DNA of 64,000 nucleotides from JAEZBP01 sp963832725 (GTDB lineage Bacteria; Myxococcota_A; Polyangia; Polyangiales; Sandaracinaceae). The position numbers were made by a program, and so were the translations under genes. The DNA lies in assembly GCA_963832725.1 (NCBI GenBank), contig CAWHVG010000001.1:1364001-1428000 (forward strand). The letters run 5' to 3'. The notes beneath the pieces were generated by a model. That model ran no database searches, was not told the origin of the DNA, and saw nothing but the letters and a program-made list of their open reading frames with translations. This document shows positions 46,777 through 55,757 of the stretch, in pieces (the first letter of the stretch is position 1; each line of letters opens with the position of its first letter).

Positions 46777-47135
46777 TCGTACACGTAGCCGACGCCGAGC
46801 AGGCCGCCGCTGAACATCCAGATCAACCCGCTCGCCCACTTGCCGAGGTAGAGCCGGTGTAGGCCGAGCACGCCGAAGTAGGTCTGCAGCAGCCAGGCGA
46901 CGTCGTAGCTGTACGGCCCGTCGTAGTAGCGGCGCTGCGCCGAGCGCGCGAGCACGGGCATCCACACGAGATCGAAGAGCCAACCAATCCCGAGCAGGCC
47001 CAGCGTGCACAGGTAGACGACGCCGCTGACTTTCTTGCCGTAGTAGAAGCGGTGCGCGCCGAGGAACCCGAAGAGCCAGAGCAGGTACCCCACCAGCACC
47101 GAGTGACTGTCGTTGCGCTCGTTCGTCTCGCTCAT
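46716..47135 (-). CDS. TM2-domain protein with two repeats
   Basis: 139 residues from ATG 47135, with GGAGGCG upstream. It contains two TM2-like units. The first is LVGYLLWLFGFLGAHRFYYG followed by a second helix (GVVYLCTLGLLGIGWLFDLV). The second is AWLLQTYFGVLGLHRLYLGK followed by LIWMFSGGLLGVGYVYDYLT. Each unit is two helices joined by the GxHRFYYG/GLHRLYLG turn. TM2 proteins are small membrane proteins of unknown role. The frame is intact. Confidence 0.88.
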   Translation of the reverse strand: MSETNERNDSHSVLVGYLLWLFGFLGAHRFYYGKKVSGVVYLCTLGLLGIGWLFDLVWMPVLARSAQRRYYDGPYSYDVAWLLQTYFGVLGLHRLYLGKWASGLIWMFSGGLLGVGYVYDYLTLNEQVSIANQAARSLG

Positions 47136-47359
47136 CTCGCCTCCACGCTTCCATACGCACGAGCGGGGCGAAACATTTCTCGGCGCCCGGCGGATGAACA
47201 AAGGCACTCCGCCGGGCGTCGGATTGACGTGGCTCGAGGCCGCGCACCCGAGCGAGCCGGATCCGACGAAGCAGGGTGAAATGGCCTCGAGCCGAGCAGC
47301 CACGACCTCGACGGCTCCACCGGACCGGAGCCGTGTCGGGCCGGGCGTGGAGGTCTGCC

Positions 47360-48469
47360 ATGAGCACCCGATGCGAACGATGTGGCGAGCCCGCGAGCCC
47401 CCTCGAGGGCGCGAGCCACGTCTTCTGCGAGCGCTGCGCGTCCATCGCGTCGACCGGCGCCCGCGACTCGAGCGAGCTCCTCTTCACGGCGCCGCCGATG
47501 AACCGCGAGAGCCGTGAGGATCTGAGCGCGCTGGCCAGCCCGAGCGCGCCGACCGACGAGCCGCTCGACCTGAGCCCGCTCCTTTCCGTCGCCAAGCCGG
47601 CGATGGCACCGCCACCCCGGCGACGCGGCCACTTCGCCGGTGCGCTGGCGGTGGGGATCGCCGCCATGCTCGTCGCCGGCTCGGGCGCGCTCGCCTGGCA
47701 CGCTGTGCGGCCGGTCCGCAGCGCCGTCGCCGTCCGGCAGGCCGGGGCCCTCGCCACCGCATCCGCTCCCGAGCGCGCCCGAGCTCATGCGCTGCACGCT
47801 CCCGCGCTCGGAACGTCCGCCCGCGAACAGACGCCGACCGAGCCCCGCGAGAGCCTCGCACCTCCGCCCCCCAGCGCGCCGGCGACCCGCGCCGCTGCGA
47901 CGTCCGCCGGCTCGATCTCCGCCGGCTCGATCTCCGCCGGCTCGACCTCCGCCGGCTCGACCTCCGCCGGCTCGATCTCCGCCGGCTCGACCTCCGCCGG
48001 CTCGACCTCCGCCGGCTCGACCTCCGCCGGCTCGATCTCCGCCGGCTCGACCTCCGCCGGCTCGACCTCCGCCGGCTCGACCTCCGCGACCCGCGCCGTC
48101 ACAGCCCGCTCCCCCGCTCCGCGACGAGCCCGCGCCCAGACGGCGCGAGAGCCTCTCATCGCCGCGCTGGCGCCGATCACCACCGCGCAGACGCCGCGTC
48201 CCGCCCTCGATCCGCTGCCGGGCCGGAGCGCCGTCCGCGACGCGATGGATGCGGTCGCCGAACCGATCGCGCAGTGCGCCGAGGGCAGCCACGGCCTGGT
48301 CCACGCCCGCGTGACCTTCCTCGGGAGCGGCCGCGCCGTGCACGCCGAAGTAGTCGACGCCAGCTTCCCCCCTGCCGTCCGCTCGTGCATGGCCAGAGCG
48401 TTGCGAAGCGCGCATCTGCCCGCCTTCGGCCGCGACCGCTTCACCATCGCCTATCCCTATCGCCTCTGA
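47360..48469 (+). CDS. Zinc-ribbon, single-helix protein with TonB/AgmX-like C-terminus and 5-residue repeat linker
   Basis: 369 residues, ATG 47360, GGAGG site. N-terminal zinc ribbon (CERCGEPASPLEG and CERCA, residues about 5-27), membrane helix (FAGALAVGIAAMLVAGSGAL, near 93-112), then a long Pro/Ala/Ser linker with twelve copies of SAGS[T/I]. The C-terminal about 80 residues (RDAMDAVAEPIAQCAEGSHG, LVHARVTFLGSGRAVHAEVV, SCMARALRSAHLPAF) match the TonB-like domain at the end of myxobacterial AgmX/GltJ-type motility proteins. I infer an inner-membrane protein that spans the periplasm to contact an outer partner. The frame is intact. Confidence 0.75.
   Translation: MSTRCERCGEPASPLEGASHVFCERCASIASTGARDSSELLFTAPPMNRESREDLSALASPSAPTDEPLDLSPLLSVAKPAMAPPPRRRGHFAGALAVGIAAMLVAGSGALAWHAVRPVRSAVAVRQAGALATASAPERARAHALHAPALGTSAREQTPTEPRESLAPPPPSAPATRAAATSAGSISAGSISAGSTSAGSTSAGSISAGSTSAGSTSAGSTSAGSISAGSTSAGSTSAGSTSATRAVTARSPAPRRARAQTAREPLIAALAPITTAQTPRPALDPLPGRSAVRDAMDAVAEPIAQCAEGSHGLVHARVTFLGSGRAVHAEVVDASFPPAVRSCMARALRSAHLPAFGRDRFTIAYPYRL
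47903..48082 (+). repeat. Twelve tandem 15-bp units inside the TonB-like gene
   Basis: TCCGCCGGCTCGATC or TCCGCCGGCTCGACC, repeated twelve times in frame, coding SAGSI or SAGST. The order of the two variants (I I T T I T T T I T T T) shows block duplications of three or four units. Confidence 0.95.
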
Positions 48470-49042
48470 GCGCGAGGCATCCTCGGCGTCCCGTCTCGAG
48501 AGACGTCCACAGAACGGATCCTCGGCCCAGCTCGAGCCACGTTGGCGCGGGCACACGAGACCAGAGAAGCGAACACGGTTCACTTTCAAAACATATCGAC
48601 ATGAGGACACGGAACAATCCACGACACGACGAACCCACCATCCGTGAACCGCCGCCGAAATCGGCCACTCGAGGTCAGCTCGTCCCGTTCCAGACGGAGC
48701 GACGCGCCACCCGAGTCGAAACCGGCGACGCGCCTCGGGGCCGCTGTGCTCAGGAGGGTGGGTCCGAGCGTCCCCGCGTCTTGCACTGTCCAGCCTGCCA
48801 CGCGCGCCTCGCCGTGCGCGTCTTCCCGACTCGCGCTCGATTGCGGCGTTTGAACACCAACTCCCCCGGGCCCTCGCGCGGATGGCGGATGCCACCGAGC
48901 GTGTTCCGCGCCCGTCTCGCCTCGCTGGTACCACCGCCGCCACCCAACACGACTCTCCACTGGCGGCCCACTCGCGCGAACGCGGCCATGTGATCCCATG
49001 CGCTCGGCTTGGGGGTTGACGCCGGGCGCGGCTGGGGGCGCA
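48470..49042. other. Intergenic; one doubtful reading frame
   Basis: A plus-strand frame at 48601-48993 would give MRTRNNPRHDEPTIREPP and a CPAC pair (HCPACHARLAVRVF), but it has no ribosome-binding site and poor composition. It may be a decayed zinc-ribbon gene. Otherwise I see nothing in this stretch. Confidence 0.3.
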
Positions 49043-50030
49043 ATGGATCTCGTGCCATCGCTCCGCACCCTCGCGCCCCTCCTCCTCGCCAGCCTCGCGC
49101 TCGGCGGCTGTTTCCTCGACCGCAGGCCTCGACTCGAGCCGGGCGACGCGGGCGGGTCGGACGCCGGCCCCCAGCTTTCCGGGAGCGATGGCGGAGCGCG
49201 CGACGCGAGCGGGCCCCCGCCGCCCCGTGACGCCGGGGCGACGGCGGACGCCACCACGCCGCGACCGGACGCCGGGCAGCACGTCGACGCCGGCCCCTGT
49301 GGCTCGGGGCCGGACAGCGACGGCGACGGAGTGGTCGACGCCTGCGACGTGTGCCCAGGCGGTGACGACACGGCGGACGCCGACGGCGACGGCGTCCCCG
49401 ACCACTGCGACATCTGCCCCGGCGGCGACGACACGGCGGACGCCGACGGCGACGGCGTCCCCGACCACTGCGACATCTGCCCCGGCGGCGACGACACGGC
49501 AGACGCCGACAGCGACGGCGTCCCCGACCACTGCGACATCTGCCCCGGCGGCGACGACACGGCAGACGCCGACAGCGACGGCGTCCCCGACCACTGCGAC
49601 TCGTGGCCCTGCGGGACCCTCCCGACGGTGCCGGCGACCGTCTCGCAGGATCACATCGACGTCTCCAACGTGCTCCTCGGGGGAGGCGGCGGCGCGGGCA
49701 ACACCGTCGTCGCAGCAGCCGGCTCGAGCCTGCGGCTCCGCTTCGACTGGGCCATCGACGACACGGGGTGCGCGGGCTGCGTCGACCAGATTCGAGATCG
49801 GCACCGCGCCCGGCGACCGCCTCTTCTGTTCCTATGACGGCAACCCGCCCGGCTCGGGCGCGAGCGGCTCGGAGGACCGCACCATCACGGTCCCCGACGC
49901 ATCGGGCCCCGTCGAGCTCCGCTTCAACCTCGGCCAGAACTACGGCTGCACCTACCGCGGCGCGAGCACCTGGTGGGACGCCCCACCCGATGCCGCCAGC
50001 ACCTTCGGGGTGATCTGCGTCACCCCCTGA
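49043..50030 (+). CDS. Lipoprotein with thrombospondin type-3-like Ca-binding repeats (one frame break)
   Basis: About 328 residues after removing one T near 49792 (GATTCGAG). Signal LAPLLLASLALGGC (lipobox GGC) after MDLVPSLRT. Then a Gly/Asp/Pro linker and five tandem motifs of the form DxDxDGVPDHCDICPGGDDT, the Asp-rich loops of thrombospondin type-3 repeats that bind calcium. The C-terminal about 130 residues (VSQDHIDVSNVLLGGGGGAG, LRLRFDWAIDDTGCAGCVDQ, FNLGQNYGCTYRGASTWWD) form a predicted beta domain with disulphides. It is a surface or secreted lipoprotein; the ligand is unknown. Confidence 0.78.
49366..49605 (+). repeat. 63-bp tandem repeats coding Ca-binding loops
   Basis: Nearly identical 63-base units starting at GACACGGCGGACGCCGACGG, each giving a 21-residue loop. 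Two units differ at one codon (GGC to AGC, Gly to Ser), showing recent pairwise duplication. Confidence 0.9.
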
Positions 50031-50190
50031 CCGCGCGCTTCGACCTTCCGCTGGGCGAGGCACCGGGAGGGCTCGCGGCGGGCTGCGCGGGCTTCGAGAG
50101 TGCGACGGCTGCGGCCTGAGGCGGGTGACCGACCTCTCGCGCAACGGGCGCGGCTCGACTGCGGGCCCCTTCGGCGTGCGTCGCCTCGGT

Positions 50191-50325
50191 GGAATGCTCG
50201 ACCTCCCCCGAGCGCAAGGCCGCATCGGCACCGCGGTCACGCACGGCTCGGTCCGACGGCCGCCATCAGGTCGCCGCCGACCTGTTCAGGACGCGTCACG
50301 AGACCCTCGGGCACCCCAGTGGCCC
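50191..50325. repeat. Long direct repeat, copy 1
   Basis: Begins GGAATGCTCGACCTCCCC and ends GGACGCGTCACGAGACCCTC plus GGGCACCCCAG. It matches 51067-51200 along about 135 bases, with exact blocks GCAAGGCCGCATCGG and TCAGGACGCGTCACGAGACC. Its other side is the end of the TSP3 lipoprotein region. It encodes no clear protein. Confidence 0.85.
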
Positions 50326-50468
50326 TTCGCCCAGCCCCACCTCGGCCACAGCGATCCCGTCCCCATGGACCCGTGCAGTCGTGGGCGTCCCCGGCCCGCT
50401 TCCAAAACCCGCTTCGACGCCAAGAAGAGGACGACCCAAACTGCGGAGGAGACCTGTGGCTTCATTCG

Positions 50469-50999
50469 TCAGCTTCCATGCCCGAAGACACTCCACGCCA
50501 CGCCCGCGGCAATCGCCGCGGCAATCAGACCGAGCTTCATCCACCGCTTCTTCGCCTGCGATGCACGGATGGATGCCACTGATTCGGAGAGATTGAATTT
50601 CGCGGCGACCGCCTCCAACAGTCGCTCCTGAGTCGGAAACGACTTGTTGGACAGCTGAAGCTGGAGCGGCAGCGTCTCCACATCCGACTCGATCAAGAAG
50701 ATGTCCGCATCGAGCGTCACCTTGCGAACCTTCGATAGGGGGATGACCACGACGCCCTTGTTCTCCAGGAGCGGGGTCGAAGTAGCCGGCGCGCGAGTCT
50801 TGACGACCAAGAGATTGTCGTTGGTGAGGGCCAAGAAATGGCCCATCGCCTTCGCAGCATCCACGAAGACCGAGAGGTCTCTCGCCCCCGACCGATCCCG
50901 AATGAACGTTCGGAAGTAGCCGCTCGCGATCACGTCGTCGGCGTCCGTTGTGTGAGGAGCGATTTGCTCCAGGAAGTACTGTTCGGCTCGGGTGGTCAT
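50469..50999 (-). CDS. Tail-anchored-type protein of unknown function
   Basis: 176 residues, frame intact. Soluble N-terminal part (MTTRAEQYFLEQIAPHTTDA; FLALTNDNLLVVKTRAPATS; GVVVIPLSKVRKVTLDADIF) with a PH-like or bPH-like alternation of beta strands, and a C-terminal helix KLGLIAAAIAAGVAWSVFG that would anchor it to the membrane. The beta-strand pattern recalls bacterial PH domains, but I cannot confirm this. Codon use is less GC-extreme than in neighbours. It is the only gene between two copies of a 135-base direct repeat. Confidence 0.65.
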   Translation of the reverse strand: MTTRAEQYFLEQIAPHTTDADDVIASGYFRTFIRDRSGARDLSVFVDAAKAMGHFLALTNDNLLVVKTRAPATSTPLLENKGVVVIPLSKVRKVTLDADIFLIESDVETLPLQLQLSNKSFPTQERLLEAVAAKFNLSESVASIRASQAKKRWMKLGLIAAAIAAGVAWSVFGHGS

Positions 51000-51066
51000 T
51001 TTGCCGGCATCCTACAGGGGCCCTCGTGTCCTCGTCCACGAATCACGAGGCCCGCCCGAGCACCAG

Positions 51067-51200
51067 GAGATGCTCGACTTCCCCTGACCGCAAGGCCGCA
51101 TCGGCCGGTGCCGGCGACGCGCCGCTCCGTCCGCTGTGCGCCCTCAGGTACCGCCCACCTCGTCAGGACGCGTCACGAGACCTCGTGCACCCCAGAGGCA
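51067..51200. repeat. Long direct repeat, copy 2
   Basis: Same orientation as 50191-50325. It ends at CACCCCAGAGGCACGG, directly against the rhodanese fragment. The distance between equivalent points is about 875 bases. Confidence 0.85.
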
Positions 51201-51447
51201 CGGCGCTGGATCGAGGCGGGCGCCACGCTGCTCCACGTGCGCACCGGCGACGAGCTGGCGGACCGCCATCTTCAACGGGGCGACCTGCGCACTGGTCCAG
51301 GAGCTCGCACATCGGATCGGCGAGATCCCGATGGGCGAGAGCGTGGTCGTCTACCGCCGCAGCGGCGGGCGCAGCGCCAGCGCCGGGCGCCTGCTCCAGT
51401 CGGCGGGCTTCGAGGTTCTCGGCCGGGGCGCTGTGTCGCACCGGTGA
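51195..51447 (+). pseudogene. Degenerate rhodanese-domain gene
   Basis: Two frames joined near 51265 read EARRWIEAGATLLHVRTGDE and then VQELAHRIGEIPMGESVVVY, RRSGGRSASAGRLLQSAGFE, ending GAVSHR. This is a small rhodanese (sulphurtransferase) domain. The active-site loop should be CRSGGRS, but the catalytic Cys codon is now CGC (Arg), and LLDVRT has become LLHVRT. There is no start codon; the 135-base repeat abuts its 5' end. The last codons are duplicated after the stop (GCTGTGTCGCACCGGT twice). I judge it dead. Confidence 0.75.
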
Positions 51448-51708
51448 GGCTGTGTCGCACCGGTAAGGCCGTGCCGCACGACCGGGCCCGGAGTCCCTCG
51501 CGCCGGCTGCTTCCCCTGCCCGCGCAGGGCTCTAGAGCCCTAGATGTGCTCGGCGGAGACCGCAACACGGTCTGACCGGCTCTCGACGCCGATCTGGGGC
51601 GCGAGCCTCCTCGAAAACGCTCTGCATTTCCTGCGGGGGCGCGCACCCCATCTCGACGCCGATCGCTCGGCCATTCCGGTCACGACTCCCGCCTCGGACA
51701 TCTAGTGC

Positions 51709-54186
51709 ATGCCTGCCGCCACTCCCGCGCCGACGACCCTGTCCGCGTTCTTGCGCGAGCGGAAGCCCGAGATCCTGGAGAGCTGGGAACGGAGCGTCCG
51801 CACCATCGAGGTGGCGCGCGCCATGGCGAGGCCAATCCTCCTCGACCATGTGCCCCACGTGGTGGACCGGATCGCCGACCTCGCCGAGGCGCTCGCGCAA
51901 GGCCAGCCCCCGCCACCCCCGAGCGGCGCGGTGAAGGCACATGCCAACGCGCGGTTCGGGTTGGGGTTCGATCTCGTGGAGATCGTCAACGAGCTCGCGA
52001 TCCTGCGGGACGAGATGGTTCGACTCTGGCTCGGCGAACGGTTGTCGCCCGAGCGCTGCGCCGAGATCCGTCCTCTCAACCAAGCGATCGACCGCGCGAC
52101 CGCCGACTCCATCGAGCAATTCACCCGCGCCCACGACCGCACGCTCGCCTCGCTGGATCGCGTCTCGGCCGCAGCGCTGCAGACGCGCGATGTCGACACG
52201 CTCCTTCAACACATCCTCTCGGTGTTCGTGGAGGCCGCCGAGCCGGTCGACGCTGCCGTCATCCTCCTGCACGAGCGAGGCGCCCTGCGCGTGCTGGCCG
52301 CCAAGGGCTTGGACCACGTGGCCGATCGCCACCTCACCATCGCCGTCGGAGAGGGGCTCGCAGGGCGCGCCGCCGCAGAGGGACGGCCCATCGAGGCGTC
52401 CGGAGACGAGCTGCGCGCCATCATCCTTCCGGACCTGGTCGCGCCCGGGACCCGGGTCGCCTATGCCGTCCCCCTCACGGACGGCCGTGACGTCATCGGG
52501 GTCGCCGAGATGTCGTCACGGACGGCGCTCCGGTTCTCGGAACAGGAGAAACGGCTCCTGCACGCCTTGGCCGAGCGCGCCACCGCGGGGATGACGCAGC
52601 ACATGCTGCGGGACCAGGCCGAGGAGGCGCGCCGACGCGCCGAGCTGGAGCAGGAGCGACTGCGGCAGGTCTTGGATGCGTTGCCCGTCGGCGTATGGAT
52701 CGCGGACGAGTCCGGCCAGATCGTGACCGGCAACCCCGCCAGCCGCGCGATATGGGGCGGCGCGCGATTCGTGCCTTGGGAGCGCTTCGAGCAATACGAA
52801 GGCCGATGGGCGGCGACCGGCAAGCGGATCGCGGCGGACGAATGGGCACTGACGCGTGCGATTCGACGAGGCGAGACCTCGCTCGACGAGGAGGTCGAGA
52901 TCCGCACCTTCGACGGGCGCACGCGATTCATCCGCAACTCTGCCTTCCCGCTGCGCGCGCAGGGTCGGATCGTGGGCGCGATCGCCGTGAACGAAGACGT
53001 GACGGAGCGCCGCAGGCTCGAGCGCGAGGGCGAGCTGCTGCTCCGGCGCGTCGAGTTCGAGCGCTCGAGGCTCAGCCGCGTGATCGAGCACATCCCCGCC
53101 GGCGTCCTCATCGCCGACGCGAAGACCGGTCGCCTCAGCTCGTACAACGCCGAGGCCGAGCGGATATGGCGAGACCGCTTCGACACGAACAGGCCGGTCG
53201 AGATGCAGCGACGGGGGCGCTTGTTCCATCCCGACGGCCGCCCCTACGAATCGGGCAGCAACCCGCTCGCCCGAGCGCTGCGCGCCGGCGAGGTCATCCA
53301 TGGCGAGGAGCTGCAGATCGCGCGAGGCGACGGCACGAGGGGCACCGTCGTCGTCAACGCGATCCCGCTCCGCGACGAGGACGGCACGATCGTCGCTGCG
53401 CTCCTCGCGCTGATGGACATCAGCGAGCGCAAGGAATACGAGCGTGAGCTCGCGGCCGACGCCGAGTTCGGAGAACGGCTGCTCGGCGTGCTCGCGCACG
53501 ACCTGCGCAATCCCCTGCAGGCGATCATGCTGACCGCGCAGGCGTTCGTACACCGGACGGACATGCCCGACGCCCACCTGCGGGCGGTCACGCGCATCTT
53601 GTCGAGCGCGCATCGGATCGACCGCATGATCGCCGACATCGCGGACTTCACCCGCGGGCGCTTGGGCGGCGGAATCCCCATCGTTCCGAAGCCGACGGAG
53701 CTCGGTGAAGTATGCCGGTTGGTGATCGACGAGCTCGAGGTCACTCACCCGGATCAACCGATCCAGCTCGACTGCGCACGCGACGCACGTGGGACGTGGG
53801 ATCCGGACCGTTTGGCGCAGGTCATCTCGAACCTGACGGCGAACGCGCTGCATCACGGCGACCCGAAGCGCCCCGTGCGCATCACGCTCGATGGCGACAG
53901 CCACCTGCTCCGACTCGCGATCCACAACGACGGAACCCCGATCCCACCGGACACCGTGGCGCACATCTTCGACCCCTTCCGCCGCGCGACCGAAGAGGCC
54001 GGTCGGGGGGCGAGCGGCTTGGGGCTGGGCCTCTACATCGTCCGCGAGATCGTGGACGCGCACGGCGGTGCGATCGACGTGCGCTCGTCGGCAGAAGAAG
54101 GAACGACGTTCACCGTGACCCTGCCCCGCACCGCGGCGCGATTGACGTGCGCTCGTCCGCAGAAGAAGGAACGACGTTCACCGTGA
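51709..54186 (+). CDS. Soluble sensor histidine kinase (RsbR-N-like, GAF, two PAS, HisKA, HATPase)
   Basis: 825 residues. N-terminal RsbRD-like helical domain (TLSAFLRERKPEILESWERS; GLGFDLVEIVNELAILRDEM), a GAF domain (about 160-300; LLHERGALRVLAAKGL), two PAS domains (LDALPVGVWIADESGQIVTG; VIEHIPAGVLIADAKTGRLS), HisKA with phospho-acceptor His597 in LLGVLAHDLRNPLQAIML, and HATPase (ISNLTANALHHGDPKRPVRI; IFDPFRRATEEAGRGASGLG). It has no membrane segment, so it senses an internal signal. A 68-base tandem duplication at the 3' end moves the frame, so the C-terminus after VTLPRTA is changed to a short basic tail. No response regulator is adjacent. Confidence 0.9.
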   Translation: MPAATPAPTTLSAFLRERKPEILESWERSVRTIEVARAMARPILLDHVPHVVDRIADLAEALAQGQPPPPPSGAVKAHANARFGLGFDLVEIVNELAILRDEMVRLWLGERLSPERCAEIRPLNQAIDRATADSIEQFTRAHDRTLASLDRVSAAALQTRDVDTLLQHILSVFVEAAEPVDAAVILLHERGALRVLAAKGLDHVADRHLTIAVGEGLAGRAAAEGRPIEASGDELRAIILPDLVAPGTRVAYAVPLTDGRDVIGVAEMSSRTALRFSEQEKRLLHALAERATAGMTQHMLRDQAEEARRRAELEQERLRQVLDALPVGVWIADESGQIVTGNPASRAIWGGARFVPWERFEQYEGRWAATGKRIAADEWALTRAIRRGETSLDEEVEIRTFDGRTRFIRNSAFPLRAQGRIVGAIAVNEDVTERRRLEREGELLLRRVEFERSRLSRVIEHIPAGVLIADAKTGRLSSYNAEAERIWRDRFDTNRPVEMQRRGRLFHPDGRPYESGSNPLARALRAGEVIHGEELQIARGDGTRGTVVVNAIPLRDEDGTIVAALLALMDISERKEYERELAADAEFGERLLGVLAHDLRNPLQAIMLTAQAFVHRTDMPDAHLRAVTRILSSAHRIDRMIADIADFTRGRLGGGIPIVPKPTELGEVCRLVIDELEVTHPDQPIQLDCARDARGTWDPDRLAQVISNLTANALHHGDPKRPVRITLDGDSHLLRLAIHNDGTPIPPDTVAHIFDPFRRATEEAGRGASGLGLGLYIVREIVDAHGGAIDVRSSAEEGTTFTVTLPRTAARLTCARPQKKERRSP

Positions 54187-54203
54187 CCCTGCCCCGCACC
54201 GCG
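54070..54203 (+). repeat. 68-bp tandem duplication at the 3' end of the kinase gene
   Basis: Copy 1 is at 54070-54137, copy 2 at 54138-54205. Both start GCGATYGACGTGCGCTCGTC and include GTGACCCTGCCCCGCACCGC. They differ at two or three positions. Because 68 is not a multiple of 3, the second copy shifts frame and puts a stop at 54186. In the other frame copy 2 would extend the old C-terminus to about 54257 (ending TAPKPQVI). Confidence 0.9.
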
Positions 54204-54337
54204 AAACCGACGATCCGCGCGACCGGTGTGACCGCGCCCAAACCGCAAGTAATTTAGTCACACGGAACGAGGGACGCTCAGCGAGGGCGGGGCCGACCGT
54301 GGCCCACGGAAGTGTCGGGAGAGCCAAGAGGAGAAGC

Positions 54338-55579
54338 TCAGAACGCCATCGTCCGCGACGCCCGCTCTGTCCAGCTCGCCTCCACGCCCGCGAACGAGAG
54401 CTCCTCGGCCTGCGACTCGTACACCGTCGCCGTCGCCCGGAGCGTCCCCGTCGAAGGCAGCGAGACCATGGAGGGCGGCTCGATCGAGCTCCGCGCATCG
54501 AGCAGGTAACCGCTCCAGGCGACGTCGCCGCTCGCGTCGGCGACCGACACCTCCCAGAGCTCGCCCGCTCGAGCGCCGCCCGTCGTCATGACCCCGCCCT
54601 CGAACGCCAGCGCCGAGGGCGGCTCCCGCCAGGCGTCGAGCGTGATCGCGTCGCCGTCGCCGAAGCGGCGACCGCGGGCGATCGTCCGCGAGCGCGCCTC
54701 GGCTCCCTGCGCATCGCCGATCGCCCAATGCGTCGACGCGTCCGCGGCGATCGCGGGCACCAGCCCAGCGCCCGAGAACGGCCACACGATGACGCCGTCC
54801 TCGGTAGAGGCGCCCGGCACGCCCACCACCGCCGAGAGATCGCTCGGCACACCTTCCGTGCTCACGTCGACCTGCACCAGCGCGCCCCGGTCCAGCATCG
54901 ACACCGGCACGTCCATTCCCTCGACGGGCACGAACGCGTCGCTCAGCGCCAGCCCGACCGGCTCCAGCGTGTCGTCGCTCTCGTCGTCGGGCGTGCCCGG
55001 ATCGGTGCCCCGCACGATGGCGACGGCGATCCGCGCGGACGACGCGGGCATCGCGAGCCGCAGCGCGCACGCGTCACCCGCCTCGGTCCGGGTACACTCG
55101 GTCATGGCATCCCCCGGCTGCGCCGGCGCGGCCAGCGTCATGTCGAGCAGCACGCCGGCCCTCGCGCGCAGGTAATCCGCCCCCGCGAGCGGCACGTCAG
55201 CCCACCCCGGAAGCGACACGTTCACCACCCGCGTCGCCACGTAGCGCGGCGCCAACGCCAGCGTGACCACCGCCGCATCGGCACCCGCCACGCTGACCGC
55301 GTGGCGCCCCAGCGCGGTGGCGGTGACGACATCGATCGCATCCGCGACCTCGAGCGTTCCGTTCGCGTCGGTGTGACCGAGCACGCGCGCCGCGTCGCCT
55401 TCACCGCCGAGGATCGTCGCGCCCGCGAGCGGCGCACCGTGCTCGTCCACGACGATCACCGTCGTCGTGCCGGCGAACGCGCCTCGCGTCCCGCCACCGT
55501 CCACCGGGGCCGTAGACGAGCAGGCGGCCAGCACCACCAGGGAGAGCGCGACGAGCTTCACATGGGCCTCGGATGACAT
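54338..55579 (-). CDS. Lipoprotein with carboxypeptidase-regulatory-like domain
   Basis: 413 residues from ATG 55579 (MSSEAHVKLVALSLVVLAAC, lipobox AAC). Residues about 35-100 (TTVIVVDEHGAPLAGATILG; TDANGTLEVADAIDVVTATA) look like a CarboxypepD_reg/Ig-like beta domain. The rest alternates beta strands (VSLPGWADVPLAGADYL; LAMPASSARIAVAIVRGTD; YLLDARSSIEPPSMVSLPST) without a family I recognise. It is probably an exported, beta-rich surface lipoprotein. The frame is intact. It is divergent from the STAND regulator across 178 bases. Confidence 0.7.
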   Translation of the reverse strand: MSSEAHVKLVALSLVVLAACSSTAPVDGGGTRGAFAGTTTVIVVDEHGAPLAGATILGGEGDAARVLGHTDANGTLEVADAIDVVTATALGRHAVSVAGADAAVVTLALAPRYVATRVVNVSLPGWADVPLAGADYLRARAGVLLDMTLAAPAQPGDAMTECTRTEAGDACALRLAMPASSARIAVAIVRGTDPGTPDDESDDTLEPVGLALSDAFVPVEGMDVPVSMLDRGALVQVDVSTEGVPSDLSAVVGVPGASTEDGVIVWPFSGAGLVPAIAADASTHWAIGDAQGAEARSRTIARGRRFGDGDAITLDAWREPPSALAFEGGVMTTGGARAGELWEVSVADASGDVAWSGYLLDARSSIEPPSMVSLPSTGTLRATATVYESQAEELSFAGVEASWTERASRTMAF

Positions 55580-55757
55580 GACAGAGCGATCGTAGCAGTC
55601 CGAGCGGTCCATTGAAGTACGGAACCCGAAGGAAATCGGCGCGAGGGCCCGCCTGGCTGTTCGGGTCGACTCGCGAGGACGAACGGCGGGGCTTTCCGCC
55701 CGAAAGCCGACGAGCGAGGTTCTTCACGCGACTGGGGGGCCGCGGTGGCTCGTGAGC

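Noticed and set aside
48586..49560. Minus-strand frame opposite the TSP3 lipoprotein
   Set aside because: Its regular repeat is just the complement of the 63-base repeats of the plus-strand gene.
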